From an uncultured Alphaproteobacteria bacterium (GTDB lineage: Bacteria; Pseudomonadota; Alphaproteobacteria; HIMB59; GCA-002718135): a stretch of DNA of 37,653 bases. The notes beneath the pieces were generated by a model that did no database searches, had not been told where the DNA came from, and was given only the letters and a program-made list of their open reading frames with translations. The stretch lies in contig CACNHX010000011.1 of the NCBI GenBank assembly GCA_902620425.1, positions 1 to 37,653 of the forward strand, read 5' to 3'. A program made the position numbers and the translations under genes. Shown in pieces: positions 16,131 through 25,534 of this stretch; positions within the stretch are counted from its first letter, which is position 1, and every line of letters begins with the position of its first letter.

Positions 16131-17837
16131 TTAGTACATAAAATAACGTTGAGCTAAAGGTAGTGTTTCAGCTGGCTCACAAGTAATTAATTCACCATCT
16201 GCTAAAACTTCATAAGTTTCTGGATTCACTTCGATTTTTGGACAATAATCATTTAACATCATATCTTTTTTAGAAATTTGTCTAATATTTTTAACTGGCA
16301 ATAAAGATTTACTAATTCCAGAATTTTTGAATGAATTTTTATCAAGAGATGCTTTACTTACAAATGTTGTGGTAGATTTTTCTAATGATTTTCCAAAAGA
16401 AGAAAACATTGGTCTAGAATACACTGGTTGAGGTGTTGGAATAGAAGCATTCGGATCACCCATTTGCGCGCAAGCAATACTTCCACCTTGCAAAACCATT
16501 TCAGGCTTAACACCAAAAAAAGCTGTGTCCCAAATGACAATATCTGCACGCTTGTTCTTTTCGATACTTCCAATATGATCTGAAATACCATGAGCAATTG
16601 CAGGGTTAATTGTATATTTAGCTATATAACGTTTAACACGTAAATTATCATTATTACCTTGCTCTTCCTTTAATTGTCCCCTTTGAACTTTCATTTTATG
16701 TGCGGTTTGCCATGTTCTAATAATAACTTCACCAACACGACCCATTGCTTGACTATCAGATGCAATAATTGAAAATGCACCCATATCATGCAGTATATCT
16801 TCAGCAGCAATGGTTTCTTTTCGAATACGACTTTCAGCAAATGCAACATCTTCAGGTATTGATTTATCAAGGTGATGACAAACCATTAACATATCTAAGT
16901 GTTCCTCAACTGTGTTAACTGTATAAGGTCTTGTTGGGTTTGTTGAAGATGGAATAACATATTCTTCACCACAAACTTTTATAATATCTGGTGCATGACC
17001 TCCTCCTGCTCCCTCTGTATGAAATGCATGAATAGTTCTTCCATTAATTGCTTTTATCGTACTCTCTACAAATCCACTTTCATTCAATGTATCAGTGTGA
17101 ATCATAACTTGAATGTCATGTTCATCAGCTACATTTAAACAATTATCGATAGCTGCTGGAGTTGTACCCCAATCTTCATGAAGTTTTAATGAACTTGCTC
17201 CAGCAATTACTTGTTCTTCCAGCGCTTTGGGTAATGAACTATTTCCTTTTCCTGCAAAAGCTAAGTTCATAGAAAAAGCATCAGCAGATTGTATCATTCT
17301 CTCTATGTGCCATGGTCCTGGTGTAACAGTCGTTGCTAAAGTCCCATGAGCAGGACCAGTTCCGCCTCCGAGCATCGTTGTTATGCCTGAGTGAAGTGCA
17401 TCATCAATTTGTTGAGGGCAAATAAAATGAATATGACTATCAAAACCTCCAGCTGTTATAATTTTTCCCTCACCCGCAATTATTTCTGTTCCAGGTCCTA
17501 TAATAATATTTACATTTGGTTGTGTGTCTGGATTACCAGCCTTTCCAATCTCATTAATTAAGCCATCTTTAAGACCAATATCAGCTTTATAAATTCCATT
17601 TACATCAACAATTAAAGCGTTTGTTATAACTGTATCGACAGAACCGTCTTGTCGAGATACTTGAGACTGACCCATTCCGTCTCGGATAACTTTACCTCCA
17701 CCAAATTTTACTTCTTCACCGTATGTTGTTAGATCTTTTTCTATTTCAATAAAAAGTTCAGTGTCAGCAAGTCTAATTTTATCTCCAGTTGTTGGACCAT
17801 ACATATCAGCATAAGCATCTCTTTTTATTTTTTTCAT
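16131..17837 (-). CDS. ureC: Urease alpha subunit (catalytic)
   Basis: A 568-residue urease alpha subunit; it hydrolyses urea to ammonia and carbamate with a di-nickel centre. All active-site residues are present, one position later than in Klebsiella numbering: His135 and His137 (FDSHIHF), carbamylated Lys218 with His220 (LKLHED), His247 (HTDTLNE), His273 ([10 protein letters not shown]), flap His321 (VCHHLD) and Asp361 (ASDSQAMGR). It ends with the conserved aromatic tail QRYFMY. Its ATG overlaps the ureB stop by one base. It looks fully functional. Confidence 0.99.
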   Translation of the reverse strand: MKKIKRDAYADMYGPTTGDKIRLADTELFIEIEKDLTTYGEEVKFGGGKVIRDGMGQSQVSRQDGSVDTVITNALIVDVNGIYKADIGLKDGLINEIGKAGNPDTQPNVNIIIGPGTEIIAGEGKIITAGGFDSHIHFICPQQIDDALHSGITTMLGGGTGPAHGTLATTVTPGPWHIERMIQSADAFSMNLAFAGKGNSSLPKALEEQVIAGASSLKLHEDWGTTPAAIDNCLNVADEHDIQVMIHTDTLNESGFVESTIKAINGRTIHAFHTEGAGGGHAPDIIKVCGEEYVIPSSTNPTRPYTVNTVEEHLDMLMVCHHLDKSIPEDVAFAESRIRKETIAAEDILHDMGAFSIIASDSQAMGRVGEVIIRTWQTAHKMKVQRGQLKEEQGNNDNLRVKRYIAKYTINPAIAHGISDHIGSIEKNKRADIVIWDTAFFGVKPEMVLQGGSIACAQMGDPNASIPTPQPVYSRPMFSSFGKSLEKSTTTFVSKASLDKNSFKNSGISKSLLPVKNIRQISKKDMMLNDYCPKIEVNPETYEVLADGELITCEPAETLPLAQRYFMY

Positions 17838-18145
17838 TACAATTGACCCATCACTTTTTTATTAAAACCAAATATCTTTCTATTTCCCGTTATTGGAATT
17901 AATTCTACATCTTTTGATTGACCGGGTTCAAAACGAACAGCAGTACCAGAGGGTATGTCTAAACGCATACCATTAGATTTTTCTCTATCAAATTTTAAAT
18001 ATTCATTTGTTTCAGCAAAATGATAATGACTACCGACTTGAATTGGCCGATCTCCACTATTTGAAACTTTTAAAGTTATTGATACTCTTTCATTATTCAA
18101 ATTAATGTCACTATTTTGTTTTGTTATTATTTCACCAGGTTTCAT
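17837..18145 (-). CDS. ureB: Urease beta subunit
   Basis: A 102-residue urease beta subunit. It begins [17 protein letters not shown] and carries the conserved [15 protein letters not shown] segment, [16 protein letters not shown] and ending [10 protein letters not shown]. It packs against UreA and UreC in the trimeric holoenzyme. Beta and gamma are separate genes, the usual bacterial arrangement outside Helicobacter. The start overlaps the ureA stop by one base and its stop overlaps the ureC start. Confidence 0.98.
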   Translation of the reverse strand: MKPGEIITKQNSDINLNNERVSITLKVSNSGDRPIQVGSHYHFAETNEYLKFDREKSNGMRLDIPSGTAVRFEPGQSKDVELIPITGNRKIFGFNKKVMGQL

Positions 18146-18447
18146 TATCTTATCGGTTTATGTACTGTTACTAATTTTGTTCCATCTGGAAATGTTGCTT
18201 CTACCTGCACTTCAGAAATCATATCTGGAATACCATCCATGCAATCTTCTTTTTTTACTACGTGTGCACCTGTTTCCATTAATTCTGATACCATTTTTCC
18301 ATCTCTTGCACCTTCTATGACAAAATCTGTTATCAACGCTATAGCTTCTGGATAATTAAGTTTAACACCTCTTTCTAAACGTTTTCTGGCAACATTAGCT
18401 GCCATACTCACCATCAACTTATCTTTTTCTCTTGGTGTTAATTTCAT
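18145..18447 (-). CDS. ureA: Urease gamma subunit
   Basis: A 100-residue urease gamma subunit, starting [20 protein letters not shown] with the conserved [15 protein letters not shown], followed by [18 protein letters not shown] and ending [14 protein letters not shown]. It abuts ureD (stop at 18448) with no gap and overlaps ureB by one base, so the cluster is tightly coupled. Confidence 0.98.
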   Translation of the reverse strand: MKLTPREKDKLMVSMAANVARKRLERGVKLNYPEAIALITDFVIEGARDGKMVSELMETGAHVVKKEDCMDGIPDMISEVQVEATFPDGTKLVTVHKPIR

Positions 18448-19242
18448 TTATAGATCCCAACTTTTTGGTAGTTTATCATTTATTACATTTTTCATAATAA
18501 AATTCAGTGTTTTTTTTAAATCATAATTATCTTCGGCTAAGCACCTTATTACAATCTTATCATCAAATTTTGTCATTTCACAATAATGATTTTCTAAGTT
18601 TTTTGTAACTTTACTTAATTCAGATTCAAGTTGATGAATAATATCACCAAAAATTAAAATTGTTGATAAAGATGATTGATTATCAAATGTATAATTGTTT
18701 TTAAAATTATTAATCGTTGATCCTTTTATATTAATTGCTTCAAAATGCTTTATTGTAGAATTCTTTAAAATTTTCCATTGATCAAAAAAAGAAATATTTT
18801 TAATTTTTTCAGACATTGCTTTTCTTCCAAAAATCGTAGTTTCACAAAAAATCAAATTAGAATTATTTGATATATTAATATTTATTCTTCTTCTTAATTT
18901 TGAATTATCAAATAAAATTAACTCTTTGGGTAACCAATACAAAGTTGAATTATTTAAATTGATATTTATATCTACTGTAGCAGGATCACCTATTCCTGAA
19001 TAAATTTTTTCAGCAGCTTGCGTACAAATACATAATTCAGAATTATGAATTGTAGCATTAATTTCAATATTATCATTACAAGTAATTCCTCCTGCAGTAT
19101 TAATTAAAACTAATTCATTATTATCATTATAATTATTTGGATTTAAAATTTTACAACAACCACTTTGAAAAAATTTTTTAAAATTATTATCAAATAATTC
19201 AATACTAATTTCACCTTTTGACCTTTGAAGTAATTTGTCCAT
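18448..19242 (-). CDS. ureD: Urease accessory protein UreD (UreH)
   Basis: The first gene of the urease operon, 264 residues from ATG 19242 (a TTG at 19251 is an alternative). It is more divergent than the other subunits but keeps the UreD landmarks: GCCKILNPNN, LINTAGGITCNDN (usually NTAGG..GGD) and TQAAEKIYSG (canonical TQAATKVY). UreD binds apo-urease directly and forms the nickel channel with UreF and UreG. The protein is rich in Asn, Ile and Lys, reflecting low GC. No urea transporter gene precedes it; a tRNA gene lies about 50 bp upstream. Confidence 0.92.
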   Translation of the reverse strand: MDKLLQRSKGEISIELFDNNFKKFFQSGCCKILNPNNYNDNNELVLINTAGGITCNDNIEINATIHNSELCICTQAAEKIYSGIGDPATVDININLNNSTLYWLPKELILFDNSKLRRRININISNNSNLIFCETTIFGRKAMSEKIKNISFFDQWKILKNSTIKHFEAINIKGSTINNFKNNYTFDNQSSLSTILIFGDIIHQLESELSKVTKNLENHYCEMTKFDDKIVIRCLAEDNYDLKKTLNFIMKNVINDKLPKSWDL

Positions 19243-19290
19243 AATAATCAATTAAGTATAATCGAAACAAAATATATGAAAATGAATATT

Positions 19291-19367
19291 TGGCGTGCCC
19301 GGCATGATTCGAACATGCGGCCCCCAGATTAGGAATCTGGTGCTCTATCCTACTGAGCTACGGGCAC
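19291..19367 (-). tRNA. tRNA-Arg (anticodon CCU)
   Basis: On the minus strand this 77-nt stretch folds as a full cloverleaf. The acceptor stem pairs GTGCCCG with CGGGCAC; the D-arm is GCTCAGTAGGATAGAGC; the anticodon stem CCAGA/TCTGG holds loop TTCCTAA with anticodon CCT (reading AGG); and the T-arm contains GTTCGAATC. A 3' CCA is encoded (19291-19293) after discriminator G. It sits between the urease operon and the sugar transport operon. No integrase or repeated 3' end is seen, so it does not mark an obvious island. Confidence 0.97.
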
Positions 19368-19374
19368 TCCTTAT

Positions 19375-19659
19375 TTAATTTTTATGATTTAATGTTACTT
19401 CACCAGTCTTTGTATCAACAACATCAAAAGTTTTTTCATTATTACTCATTCTTTTAGCTCTAGCTGCTGAAGCTCGTTCCATTGCATCATTATCGGCATA
19501 TAGAGATATGGCCATTACAGTTGTATCACTTGCCCGTATTTGTAATAATTGTTGTGCCTCAGGAAATTCACTTGGTGCTTTTGCTGAATAATCTTTAATA
19601 GACTCATCAGCATCTTCTTTAGATTTAAAGTTAATTGTTGTTATTCTTGCTACTGTCAT
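19375..19659 (-). CDS. Small ABM-like dimeric alpha/beta-barrel protein
   Basis: A 94-residue single-domain protein: strand ARITTINFKS, helix KEDADESIKDYSAKAPSEFP, strands QQLLQIRASDTTVMAISLYA, helix DNDAMERASAARAKRMSN and final strand TFDVVDTKTGEVTL. It fits the ABM-like ferredoxin fold. A strong AAGGAGGA site precedes the ATG. It follows the sugar permease gene by 23 bp and is the last gene of that operon, only 7 bp before the tRNA. A link to the imported sugar is possible but unproven. Confidence 0.7.
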   Translation of the reverse strand: MTVARITTINFKSKEDADESIKDYSAKAPSEFPEAQQLLQIRASDTTVMAISLYADNDAMERASAARAKRMSNNEKTFDVVDTKTGEVTLNHKN

Positions 19660-19682
19660 TTTTCCTCCTTCATTTTTTTTAA

Positions 19683-20513
19683 TTATTTAACTGCTCCTTC
19701 AGTTAAACCAGATACAAAATATTTTCCAATAAATACAAATAATAATATCACTGGTAAACTTGCAAGAACAGCTCCAGATAATAAAAAACCCCAATCAATT
19801 TGATATTGACCAACAATTCCAGCTAAACCAACAGGTAAGGTTTTTAGATCATCGCCACTTATTAATATTGACGCAAAAAGATATTCTGTCCAAGAAATAA
19901 TAAAGCAAAAAATTGCTACACTCGCTATACCTGGGGCAGCTAGAGGAACAATAATTCTAGAAATTACGATATATCTAGATGCGCCATCAATATATGCCGC
20001 CTCCTCTATCTCATTAGGAATTAATTTAAAGAAAGCTTTTAACATCCAAACTGCAAAAGGAGTGGCAAATAAAACATTAACAACAATCAAAGCAAAATAA
20101 CTGTTAAGAAGATTTACTTTTGCAAACAATAAATAAATAGGTACTAATAAAATTACTCCCGGAAAAGCATAAGTAACTAGAAGCGAGTATTCTACAAATT
20201 TATTTCCATAAAATTTAAGTTTATGTAAGCCATAAGCTGCCGATACAGATAAAATGATTGAAATTATCATAGAAGAAAATGAAACTATTAAACTATTTTT
20301 TAAATATATAAAAAAATCTGAATTAAATAATATTTTATTATAATGCTCTAAAGTAAAAGATCTCGGAATAATAGTTGTAGATGTAGCAATAATTTCTTCA
20401 GGGCTTTTAAAAGATGATGTGATTATCCAAAAAAAAGGAAAGAAAAAAATAAGTATTATTAATAATAAAGATAAGCTTAAAAATATAAGTTTAATATTAT
20501 TTTCTTTAATCAT
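19683..20513 (-). CDS. Sugar ABC transporter permease (MalG/UgpE-like)
   Basis: A 276-residue inner-membrane permease of the carbohydrate uptake CUT1 type with six helices. The EAA loop that contacts the ATPase is well conserved: EEAAYIDGASRYIVISRIIV with PLAAPGI following. The N-terminus FPFFWIITSSFKSPEEI is typical of MalG-like subunits and the C-terminus ends at GLTEGAVK as in the family. It overlaps the upstream permease gene by 8 bp. No ATP-binding subunit is encoded nearby. Confidence 0.93.
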   Translation of the reverse strand: MIKENNIKLIFLSLSLLLIILIFFFPFFWIITSSFKSPEEIIATSTTIIPRSFTLEHYNKILFNSDFFIYLKNSLIVSFSSMIISIILSVSAAYGLHKLKFYGNKFVEYSLLVTYAFPGVILLVPIYLLFAKVNLLNSYFALIVVNVLFATPFAVWMLKAFFKLIPNEIEEAAYIDGASRYIVISRIIVPLAAPGIASVAIFCFIISWTEYLFASILISGDDLKTLPVGLAGIVGQYQIDWGFLLSGAVLASLPVILLFVFIGKYFVSGLTEGAVK

Positions 20514-21387
20514 CTTCTTTTGGCGCCATGGATTTGATAAATATTATTGAGAATAGTAATAACAAAAAGCTAGTAACTATTGATAAGGTCGCAGCTTGAC
20601 TAATTCTAAATTTAGTAAAAGCTGTTTCATATATTAATAATGGTAAGGTAGTTGTAGCACTTGAGGGTCCACCCTTTGTGATTAACCATATAATGTCAAA
20701 TATATTAAATGATAATAATGTACCAACTAGACCTAAAACAAAAAGAACACTTTTAAGGTTTGGAAATGTAATGAAAAGAAATTGTTGAAAAAAATTAGCT
20801 CCATCAACTTTAGATGCATCATACATTTCCCTATTTATGGAATTAAGTCCAGAAAGAATAATTAATGCTAAAAAAGGACTCCAACGCCATGAGTTTATTA
20901 GAACTAAACTTATAAAAGCTTTATTAGGAGAACTAAAGAAACCCGTTGCTTCATCTAATAATCCAATATCAATTAAAACTGAATTTATTACACCACTACT
21001 ACTACTTAACATTAATTTCCAAATAACAACAACAACTACTGTTGGAATAATAAATGACAAAATAATCCAATTAGCCATAATTTTTTTACCAGGGAATTTA
21101 TAGTTAATAGTTAAGGCAATAGTGAATGCAAAAAATGTCTGACAGATTGCATTACCAATTATCCAATAGAAACTATTCAATGAAGCATTTAAAAATTTAG
21201 ATTTACCAAATAGTTTTATGTAGTTATCAATACCTACAAATTTTCCTGATGTACCTATTATCTTGACATTAAATAAACTTAATTCAAATGCTATATAAAT
21301 TGGAACTAAAATAATAAGGGAAATCCAAATAACTAATGGAGATACAAACAACCAGCCTTCAATATTATTTTTTTTCACAGAAATCAC
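20506..21387 (-). CDS. Sugar ABC transporter permease (MalF/UgpA-like)
   Basis: A 293-residue permease partner, six helices, with the EAA-type loop MYDASKVDGANFFQQFLFIT followed by FPNLKS. It starts at GTG 21387 (second choice GTG 21378). The start lies at the foot of a 10-bp hairpin whose 3' arm contains the likely ribosome-binding site AGAGG, so translation may be held below that of the binding-protein gene just upstream. It forms a heterodimeric channel with the 19683 permease. Confidence 0.93.
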   Translation of the reverse strand: MISVKKNNIEGWLFVSPLVIWISLIILVPIYIAFELSLFNVKIIGTSGKFVGIDNYIKLFGKSKFLNASLNSFYWIIGNAICQTFFAFTIALTINYKFPGKKIMANWIILSFIIPTVVVVVIWKLMLSSSSGVINSVLIDIGLLDEATGFFSSPNKAFISLVLINSWRWSPFLALIILSGLNSINREMYDASKVDGANFFQQFLFITFPNLKSVLFVLGLVGTLLSFNIFDIIWLITKGGPSSATTTLPLLIYETAFTKFRISQAATLSIVTSFLLLLFSIIFIKSMAPKEDD

Positions 21388-21409
21388 AGCACCTCTAATA
21401 GAGGTGCTG
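21387..21409 (-). promoter_or_regulatory. Intercistronic hairpin overlapping the permease ribosome-binding site
   Basis: On the minus strand CAGCACCTCT pairs perfectly with AGAGGTGCTG (10 bp, 3-nt loop). It lies between the sugar-binding-protein stop and the first permease start. The 3' arm includes AGAGG, the only ribosome-binding-like site near the GTG start, and the start G itself closes the stem. No T-run follows, so it is not a classical terminator. Such hairpins often protect the binding-protein mRNA and lower permease expression. Confidence 0.7.
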
Positions 21410-21421
21410 AAAAGTTTTTAA

Positions 21422-22693
21422 TTACTCAATAGCTTCAGTCATTATTTCCATACCTTCACTAACTGCATCTTTTGCACTTTTGCCATCGATTAAAGTTAGT
21501 TGAAGAGTTTGAGCCAATAAATTCTGAGCTGATATAGATGATATGCTTGTAAAAGTATTACCATTCGTAAAACCAAATAGACTTCCTCTTGTTGAATTGT
21601 CTAACATTGTTTCTACTTGTGATTTATATTTTACAACAACTGGATCATCCCAATAAGTTGAATCTTTACTCCCAGCTTCAGTTATTGGTAAAAATAATCC
21701 TGGCTCCATGTTGATAAATCTTCCATAATTGCCAGGCTCCATTAAGAAACTTAGAAACTTTTTAGAAGCTTCCATTTTTGCCTCATCTGCTGTCATTATC
21801 ATTGCAGAATTTACATATGAAACAGTTCCAGCTCTATGAGCTTTACCATTTGCGTGAGGTATTTGAATTACACCTAAGTCACTAGCATCTCCACCAGCTT
21901 GTGAATCATATGTAGAGATAACAGTAAACTGTAATATCATTGCACAACCTTTACTTGCAAAACAAGCTTCAGCTTCACCCCAAGTCCAGTTTGCTGCATC
22001 AGGAGCTGAATATTGATATAATTCTTTATAAACATCGTATGCTGCTACAGTTTGAGGATTATCAAATCTCAAAGTACCATCAGAATTATAAATTTCTTCC
22101 GCACCTGAATTAACCATGAAACTATAGATTGTTTGATCGGTATAAAGTTGCTTATTGCCAGGAAGACCTATTCCATAAACACCATCTTTAGTTAAAGCTT
22201 TTGCAGCTTTCTTTAAATCAGACCAAGTTTTTGGTGGTTCAATTCCAGCGGCTTCAAAATCACTTTTTCTATACCATAGTGATAAACCCATGTTCCATAA
22301 AGGAACAGCCCAAGTATGACCATTATAAGTATATTGATCGAGTGCTTTTTGGTAAAAACCATATTTTGAATCTAACTCTGCAACAAAATCCTCAACAGGT
22401 TGTGCTGCACCCATATCAGCAAGTATGGGTGTAAAATCTGGAATACCAACTAATATTTCTGGTGCAGTTCCAGCAGCAACTGATGCAGGAGCTTTGGCGT
22501 AAATTTCACCCCAGTTTTGAACTTCTTGCGTTACATTAATATCTGGATTAGCAGAATTAAATTCATCAATTAATGTTTGAATTCTATCTACTCTATGTGG
22601 AACACCTTCCATATGCCAAAAAGTAACATTTGTTACAGCATAAGCATTCAAAGAAAATAGAATTGTAATAAAAAATAATAAAATTTTATTCAT
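21422..22693 (-). CDS. Extracellular sugar-binding protein of ABC transporter (CUT1)
   Basis: A 423-residue periplasmic binding protein with signal peptide MNKILLFFITILFSLNAYA. The mature start VTNVTFWHMEGVPHRVDRIQ, then LIDEFNSANPDINVTQEV, and the central YTYNGHTWAVPLWNMGLSLWYRK are typical of MalE/UgpB-like proteins. WSDLKKAAKALTKDGVYGIG matches the family's second lobe. GAGGAAAA precedes the ATG. Between kinase and permease genes it forms one unit with them. The ligand is probably a sugar, polyol or oligosaccharide; it cannot be named from sequence. Confidence 0.93.
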   Translation of the reverse strand: MNKILLFFITILFSLNAYAVTNVTFWHMEGVPHRVDRIQTLIDEFNSANPDINVTQEVQNWGEIYAKAPASVAAGTAPEILVGIPDFTPILADMGAAQPVEDFVAELDSKYGFYQKALDQYTYNGHTWAVPLWNMGLSLWYRKSDFEAAGIEPPKTWSDLKKAAKALTKDGVYGIGLPGNKQLYTDQTIYSFMVNSGAEEIYNSDGTLRFDNPQTVAAYDVYKELYQYSAPDAANWTWGEAEACFASKGCAMILQFTVISTYDSQAGGDASDLGVIQIPHANGKAHRAGTVSYVNSAMIMTADEAKMEASKKFLSFLMEPGNYGRFINMEPGLFLPITEAGSKDSTYWDDPVVVKYKSQVETMLDNSTRGSLFGFTNGNTFTSISSISAQNLLAQTLQLTLIDGKSAKDAVSEGMEIMTEAIE

Positions 22694-22764
22694 TTTTCCT
22701 CACTTAATTTATGATTAATATTTAAATATCAATATACTAATATTATCAACTAAATTTGCGACTT

Positions 22765-24252
22765 TCACCAAATATTATTCAATGACTCTCTTAATTTTTT
22801 ATATTTTTGATATTTATTATTAAGATATTTGGATTGTTTTCTTTGGGGTGTGTAAATATGACCAATATTTTGGTGATTGTTAATTAATTTTTTTAAATCT
22901 TTTTTATGCAAATAACTATCAATTAAAAATGCAATACCTAACGCACCTAGTTCGGAATTAGATAAAATTTTAACTTTAATATTTAAAACATTTGAAATTA
23001 ATTGAGGTAAAATTTTACTCTTTGATGCACCTCCTGCAAGATAAAGACTGTCTTTGGTTTTAATTTTATTCGCGTAACAATCTTTAATAGATAATGCTAA
23101 ACCTTCATAACAAGCAGTCATAATATCAAAATTATTATGATGTGGTAAAATTCCAAAAATTTCAGCTTTAGAATTTAAATTTACAAATGGAGATATAGAT
23201 CCTCCATAATTTATATAAGGAAGAAAAATCAATGAATTTTCTGGATATTTAAAAGTTAAATATTTTTTTTCAAAATTATTAATTATTTTTATTTTATCTG
23301 TATAATTTTTTGAGTTTTTATAAAAATTATCTATAACCCAATCAAAATTAGTTGTTCCTGCAACGTTTATTTTAGTCTCTAACCATGTGTTATTTAAAGA
23401 AGCAAAAAATAAGCCTGAGCCGTCTTTAGATATTTTTGAAGTATTTTTAACTATAATATTATGACATGTAGTTCCAATAATACTTATTTTTTTATTATGA
23501 TTAATTCCACCAGCTCCTAAAATAGAAGCTATTACGTCACCACATCCTATTATAACTGGGGTATTGATTTTTAAAGTAGTTAATTTTGATGCACTTTTAG
23601 TAATGTATCCGCCTAATTCATTTGATTTTTTTATTTCTGGGAACAGTTTAAAATATTTACAACTTAGTTTAAAAATTTTGAAAATTTTTTTTGATAATTT
23701 TTTATTTTTTATATCTCCTGGATATACTGAAACTTCAGTTTCATCATTATTTATATTCCCTGTTAATTTAAATCTTAACCAATCTTTACAAGTTAGGATG
23801 TATTTTATTTTCTTTAAATTTTCTTTTTCAAATTTAGTCATCCACTTTAGTATAGGTACAGTACATCCATATTGCACAATAGAGCCTGTGATTTTATAAA
23901 TTTGATCAAATATTTTTTTATCAGTAAAAATTTTTTGACTTCTTGTATCATTCCACAAAATAGCATTTCTTACTGGTTTATTCTTATTATTTATGGACCA
24001 AAACCCAACCATATTTCCGGTTATGCCTAAACCAACAATTGATTGTGACTGAATTTTAGATTTTTTTATTAAAAGTTTGATACACTTTGCGGTAAGTAAC
24101 CAAAATTTTTCCATTTCAATTTCAGATTTACCATGTTTATCAGTTACTACTGGATTTTTTATACTATAAGAATTTATTTGTTTAAAATTTGAATTGAAAA
24201 TTACAGTCTTAATTACTGAAGTCCCAGCATCAATTGCAAGATAATATTTCAA
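22765..24252 (-). CDS. FGGY-family carbohydrate kinase
   Basis: About 495 residues of the FGGY sugar kinase family, which phosphorylates pentuloses, polyols or related sugars with ATP. Start chosen at TTG 24252, which gives MKYYLAIDAGTSVIKTVIFN with the ATP-binding motif directly at the N-terminus; a GTG at 24291 would overlap the small gene upstream. Other landmarks are GLGITGNMVGFW, AILWNDTRSQ (substrate-binding Asp), VIIGCGDVIASILGAGG and the C-terminal YLAGGASKSKILPQLIS. Low similarity to any single subgroup prevents naming the sugar. The binding-protein gene follows after about 70 bp. Confidence 0.88.
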   Translation of the reverse strand: MKYYLAIDAGTSVIKTVIFNSNFKQINSYSIKNPVVTDKHGKSEIEMEKFWLLTAKCIKLLIKKSKIQSQSIVGLGITGNMVGFWSINNKNKPVRNAILWNDTRSQKIFTDKKIFDQIYKITGSIVQYGCTVPILKWMTKFEKENLKKIKYILTCKDWLRFKLTGNINNDETEVSVYPGDIKNKKLSKKIFKIFKLSCKYFKLFPEIKKSNELGGYITKSASKLTTLKINTPVIIGCGDVIASILGAGGINHNKKISIIGTTCHNIIVKNTSKISKDGSGLFFASLNNTWLETKINVAGTTNFDWVIDNFYKNSKNYTDKIKIINNFEKKYLTFKYPENSLIFLPYINYGGSISPFVNLNSKAEIFGILPHHNNFDIMTACYEGLALSIKDCYANKIKTKDSLYLAGGASKSKILPQLISNVLNIKVKILSNSELGALGIAFLIDSYLHKKDLKKLINNHQNIGHIYTPQRKQSKYLNNKYQKYKKLRESLNNIW

Positions 24253-24268
24253 ATTCTGTCTCTTAAAT

Positions 24269-24448
24269 TTATAACCACGAGTAACCAACACAAACTAAAG
24301 CTATAATTAAAAAAAAATTCATAATTCTTTTTCTATTTTTTATCTGCTGATCATTTAATTCTTTATTTCTAGAGAGATAATATACGTAACATCCAATTGC
24401 AAAAGCTACAAATCCTCCTAAATAAGCATACCATTGCAAGTCAGTCAT
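24269..24448 (-). CDS. Small two-helix membrane protein (59 aa)
   Basis: A short open frame that begins ATG at 24448 and ends TAA at 24271-24269. The 59 residues form two membrane helices (about 7-25, YAYLGGFVAFAIGCYVYYL, and 44-58) joined by a charged loop with RNKELNDQQIKNRKR, the look of a real small membrane protein. It lies 16 bp ahead of the chosen kinase start and opens the sugar kinase-transporter unit, divergent from the aldo/keto reductase. Function unknown. Confidence 0.6.
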   Translation of the reverse strand: MTDLQWYAYLGGFVAFAIGCYVYYLSRNKELNDQQIKNRKRIMNFFLIIALVCVGYSWL

Positions 24449-24497
24449 TTATTTAATTTATATATTATTATATAAAATTTTATAATTATTTTTAAAC

Positions 24498-25526
24498 ATG
24501 CGTTACAAAGCTAACTCGAAAAGATATCAAAAATTAACCTACAGAAGGTGTGGAAATAGCGGATTACTTTTACCTCCTATTACCCTTGGTCTTTGGCATA
24601 ACTTTGGTGGTAATAAATCTATGTCAAAAGAAGCAAAGAAGATGCTTTTTAGAGCATTTGATAGAGGTATAACTCATTTTGATTTAGCAAATAATTATGG
24701 TCCACCAGCTGGATCTGCAGAAGAAAATTTCGGCAGAGTTATGAACTCAGATTTTAAAAAATACAGAGACGAAATGATAATTTCAAGTAAAGCAGGCTAT
24801 CATATGTGGGATGGTCCATATGGTGAATGGGGTTCAAAAAAATACTTAACTGCAAGCCTTGATCAAAGTTTAAAAAGAATGAAACTAGAATATGTAGATA
24901 TATTTTATTCTCATCGTTTTGATCCATTAACACCGTTAGAAGAGACAGCAGATGCATTAGCACAATCAATTACAAGTGGTAAAGCTTTATATGTAGGAAT
25001 TTCATCATATAGCTCAAAACAAACAATTAAAATGAACAAGTTATTAAAAGATAGAGGGGTTAGTTGTTTAATTCATCAACCATCTTACTCCATGATTAAT
25101 AGATGGGTGGAAAAAGATTTATTATCTACATTAAAAAAATTAGGTATAGGCTGTATTGCATTCTCTCCTCTTGCCCAAGGAATGTTATCGGGAAAATATT
25201 TAAAAAAAATACCTAAAGTATCAAGGATTTCAGATAATTCATCACTTGATAAAAAAATGATTACAAAAAGTTATTTATTTAAAATTAAAGAGTTAACAAA
25301 AATTGCAAATAGAAGAGGACAATCTTTACCTCAAATGGCTCTTTCATGGATACTTCGTCATCCTACCATGACATCCGCTCTAATTGGCGCAAGAACAGTT
25401 AAGCAATTAGATGAGTGTTTAGATAGTCAAAATAATCTAATTTTTAGTAATTCTGAATTAAAAGAAATAAATAAATATGCAAAAGAAGAAAAAATTAATC
25501 TTTGGGCTAAATCTAGCAAAGATTAA
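24498..25526 (+). CDS. Aldo/keto reductase (YghZ-like)
   Basis: A 342-residue NADPH-dependent aldo/keto reductase with the full catalytic tetrad: Asp62 (THFDLANNYG), Tyr67, Lys98 (SSKAGYHMW) and His139 (FYSHRFDP). The insert GYHMWDGPYGEWGSKKYL is characteristic of the YghZ group, in which E. coli YghZ reduces L-glyceraldehyde 3-phosphate. The C-terminal SALIGARTVKQLDECL is the cofactor-binding end. It starts the plus-strand half of the sugar locus and is 8 bp from the next gene. Confidence 0.92.
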   Translation: MRYKANSKRYQKLTYRRCGNSGLLLPPITLGLWHNFGGNKSMSKEAKKMLFRAFDRGITHFDLANNYGPPAGSAEENFGRVMNSDFKKYRDEMIISSKAGYHMWDGPYGEWGSKKYLTASLDQSLKRMKLEYVDIFYSHRFDPLTPLEETADALAQSITSGKALYVGISSYSSKQTIKMNKLLKDRGVSCLIHQPSYSMINRWVEKDLLSTLKKLGIGCIAFSPLAQGMLSGKYLKKIPKVSRISDNSSLDKKMITKSYLFKIKELTKIANRRGQSLPQMALSWILRHPTMTSALIGARTVKQLDECLDSQNNLIFSNSELKEINKYAKEEKINLWAKSSKD

Positions 25527-25534
25527 TTATTTTA

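Noticed and set aside
16382-16597. Frame of about 70 codons inside ureC
   Set aside because: Out-of-frame shadow of a strongly conserved gene with no ribosome-binding site or recognisable product.
19291-19367. tRNA-Arg as the integration site of a genomic island
   Set aside because: No integrase, no duplicated tRNA end and no change in base composition nearby.
24253-24291. GTG start for the FGGY kinase
   Set aside because: It would overlap the small membrane gene, and the conserved ATP-binding motif begins right after the TTG at 24252.
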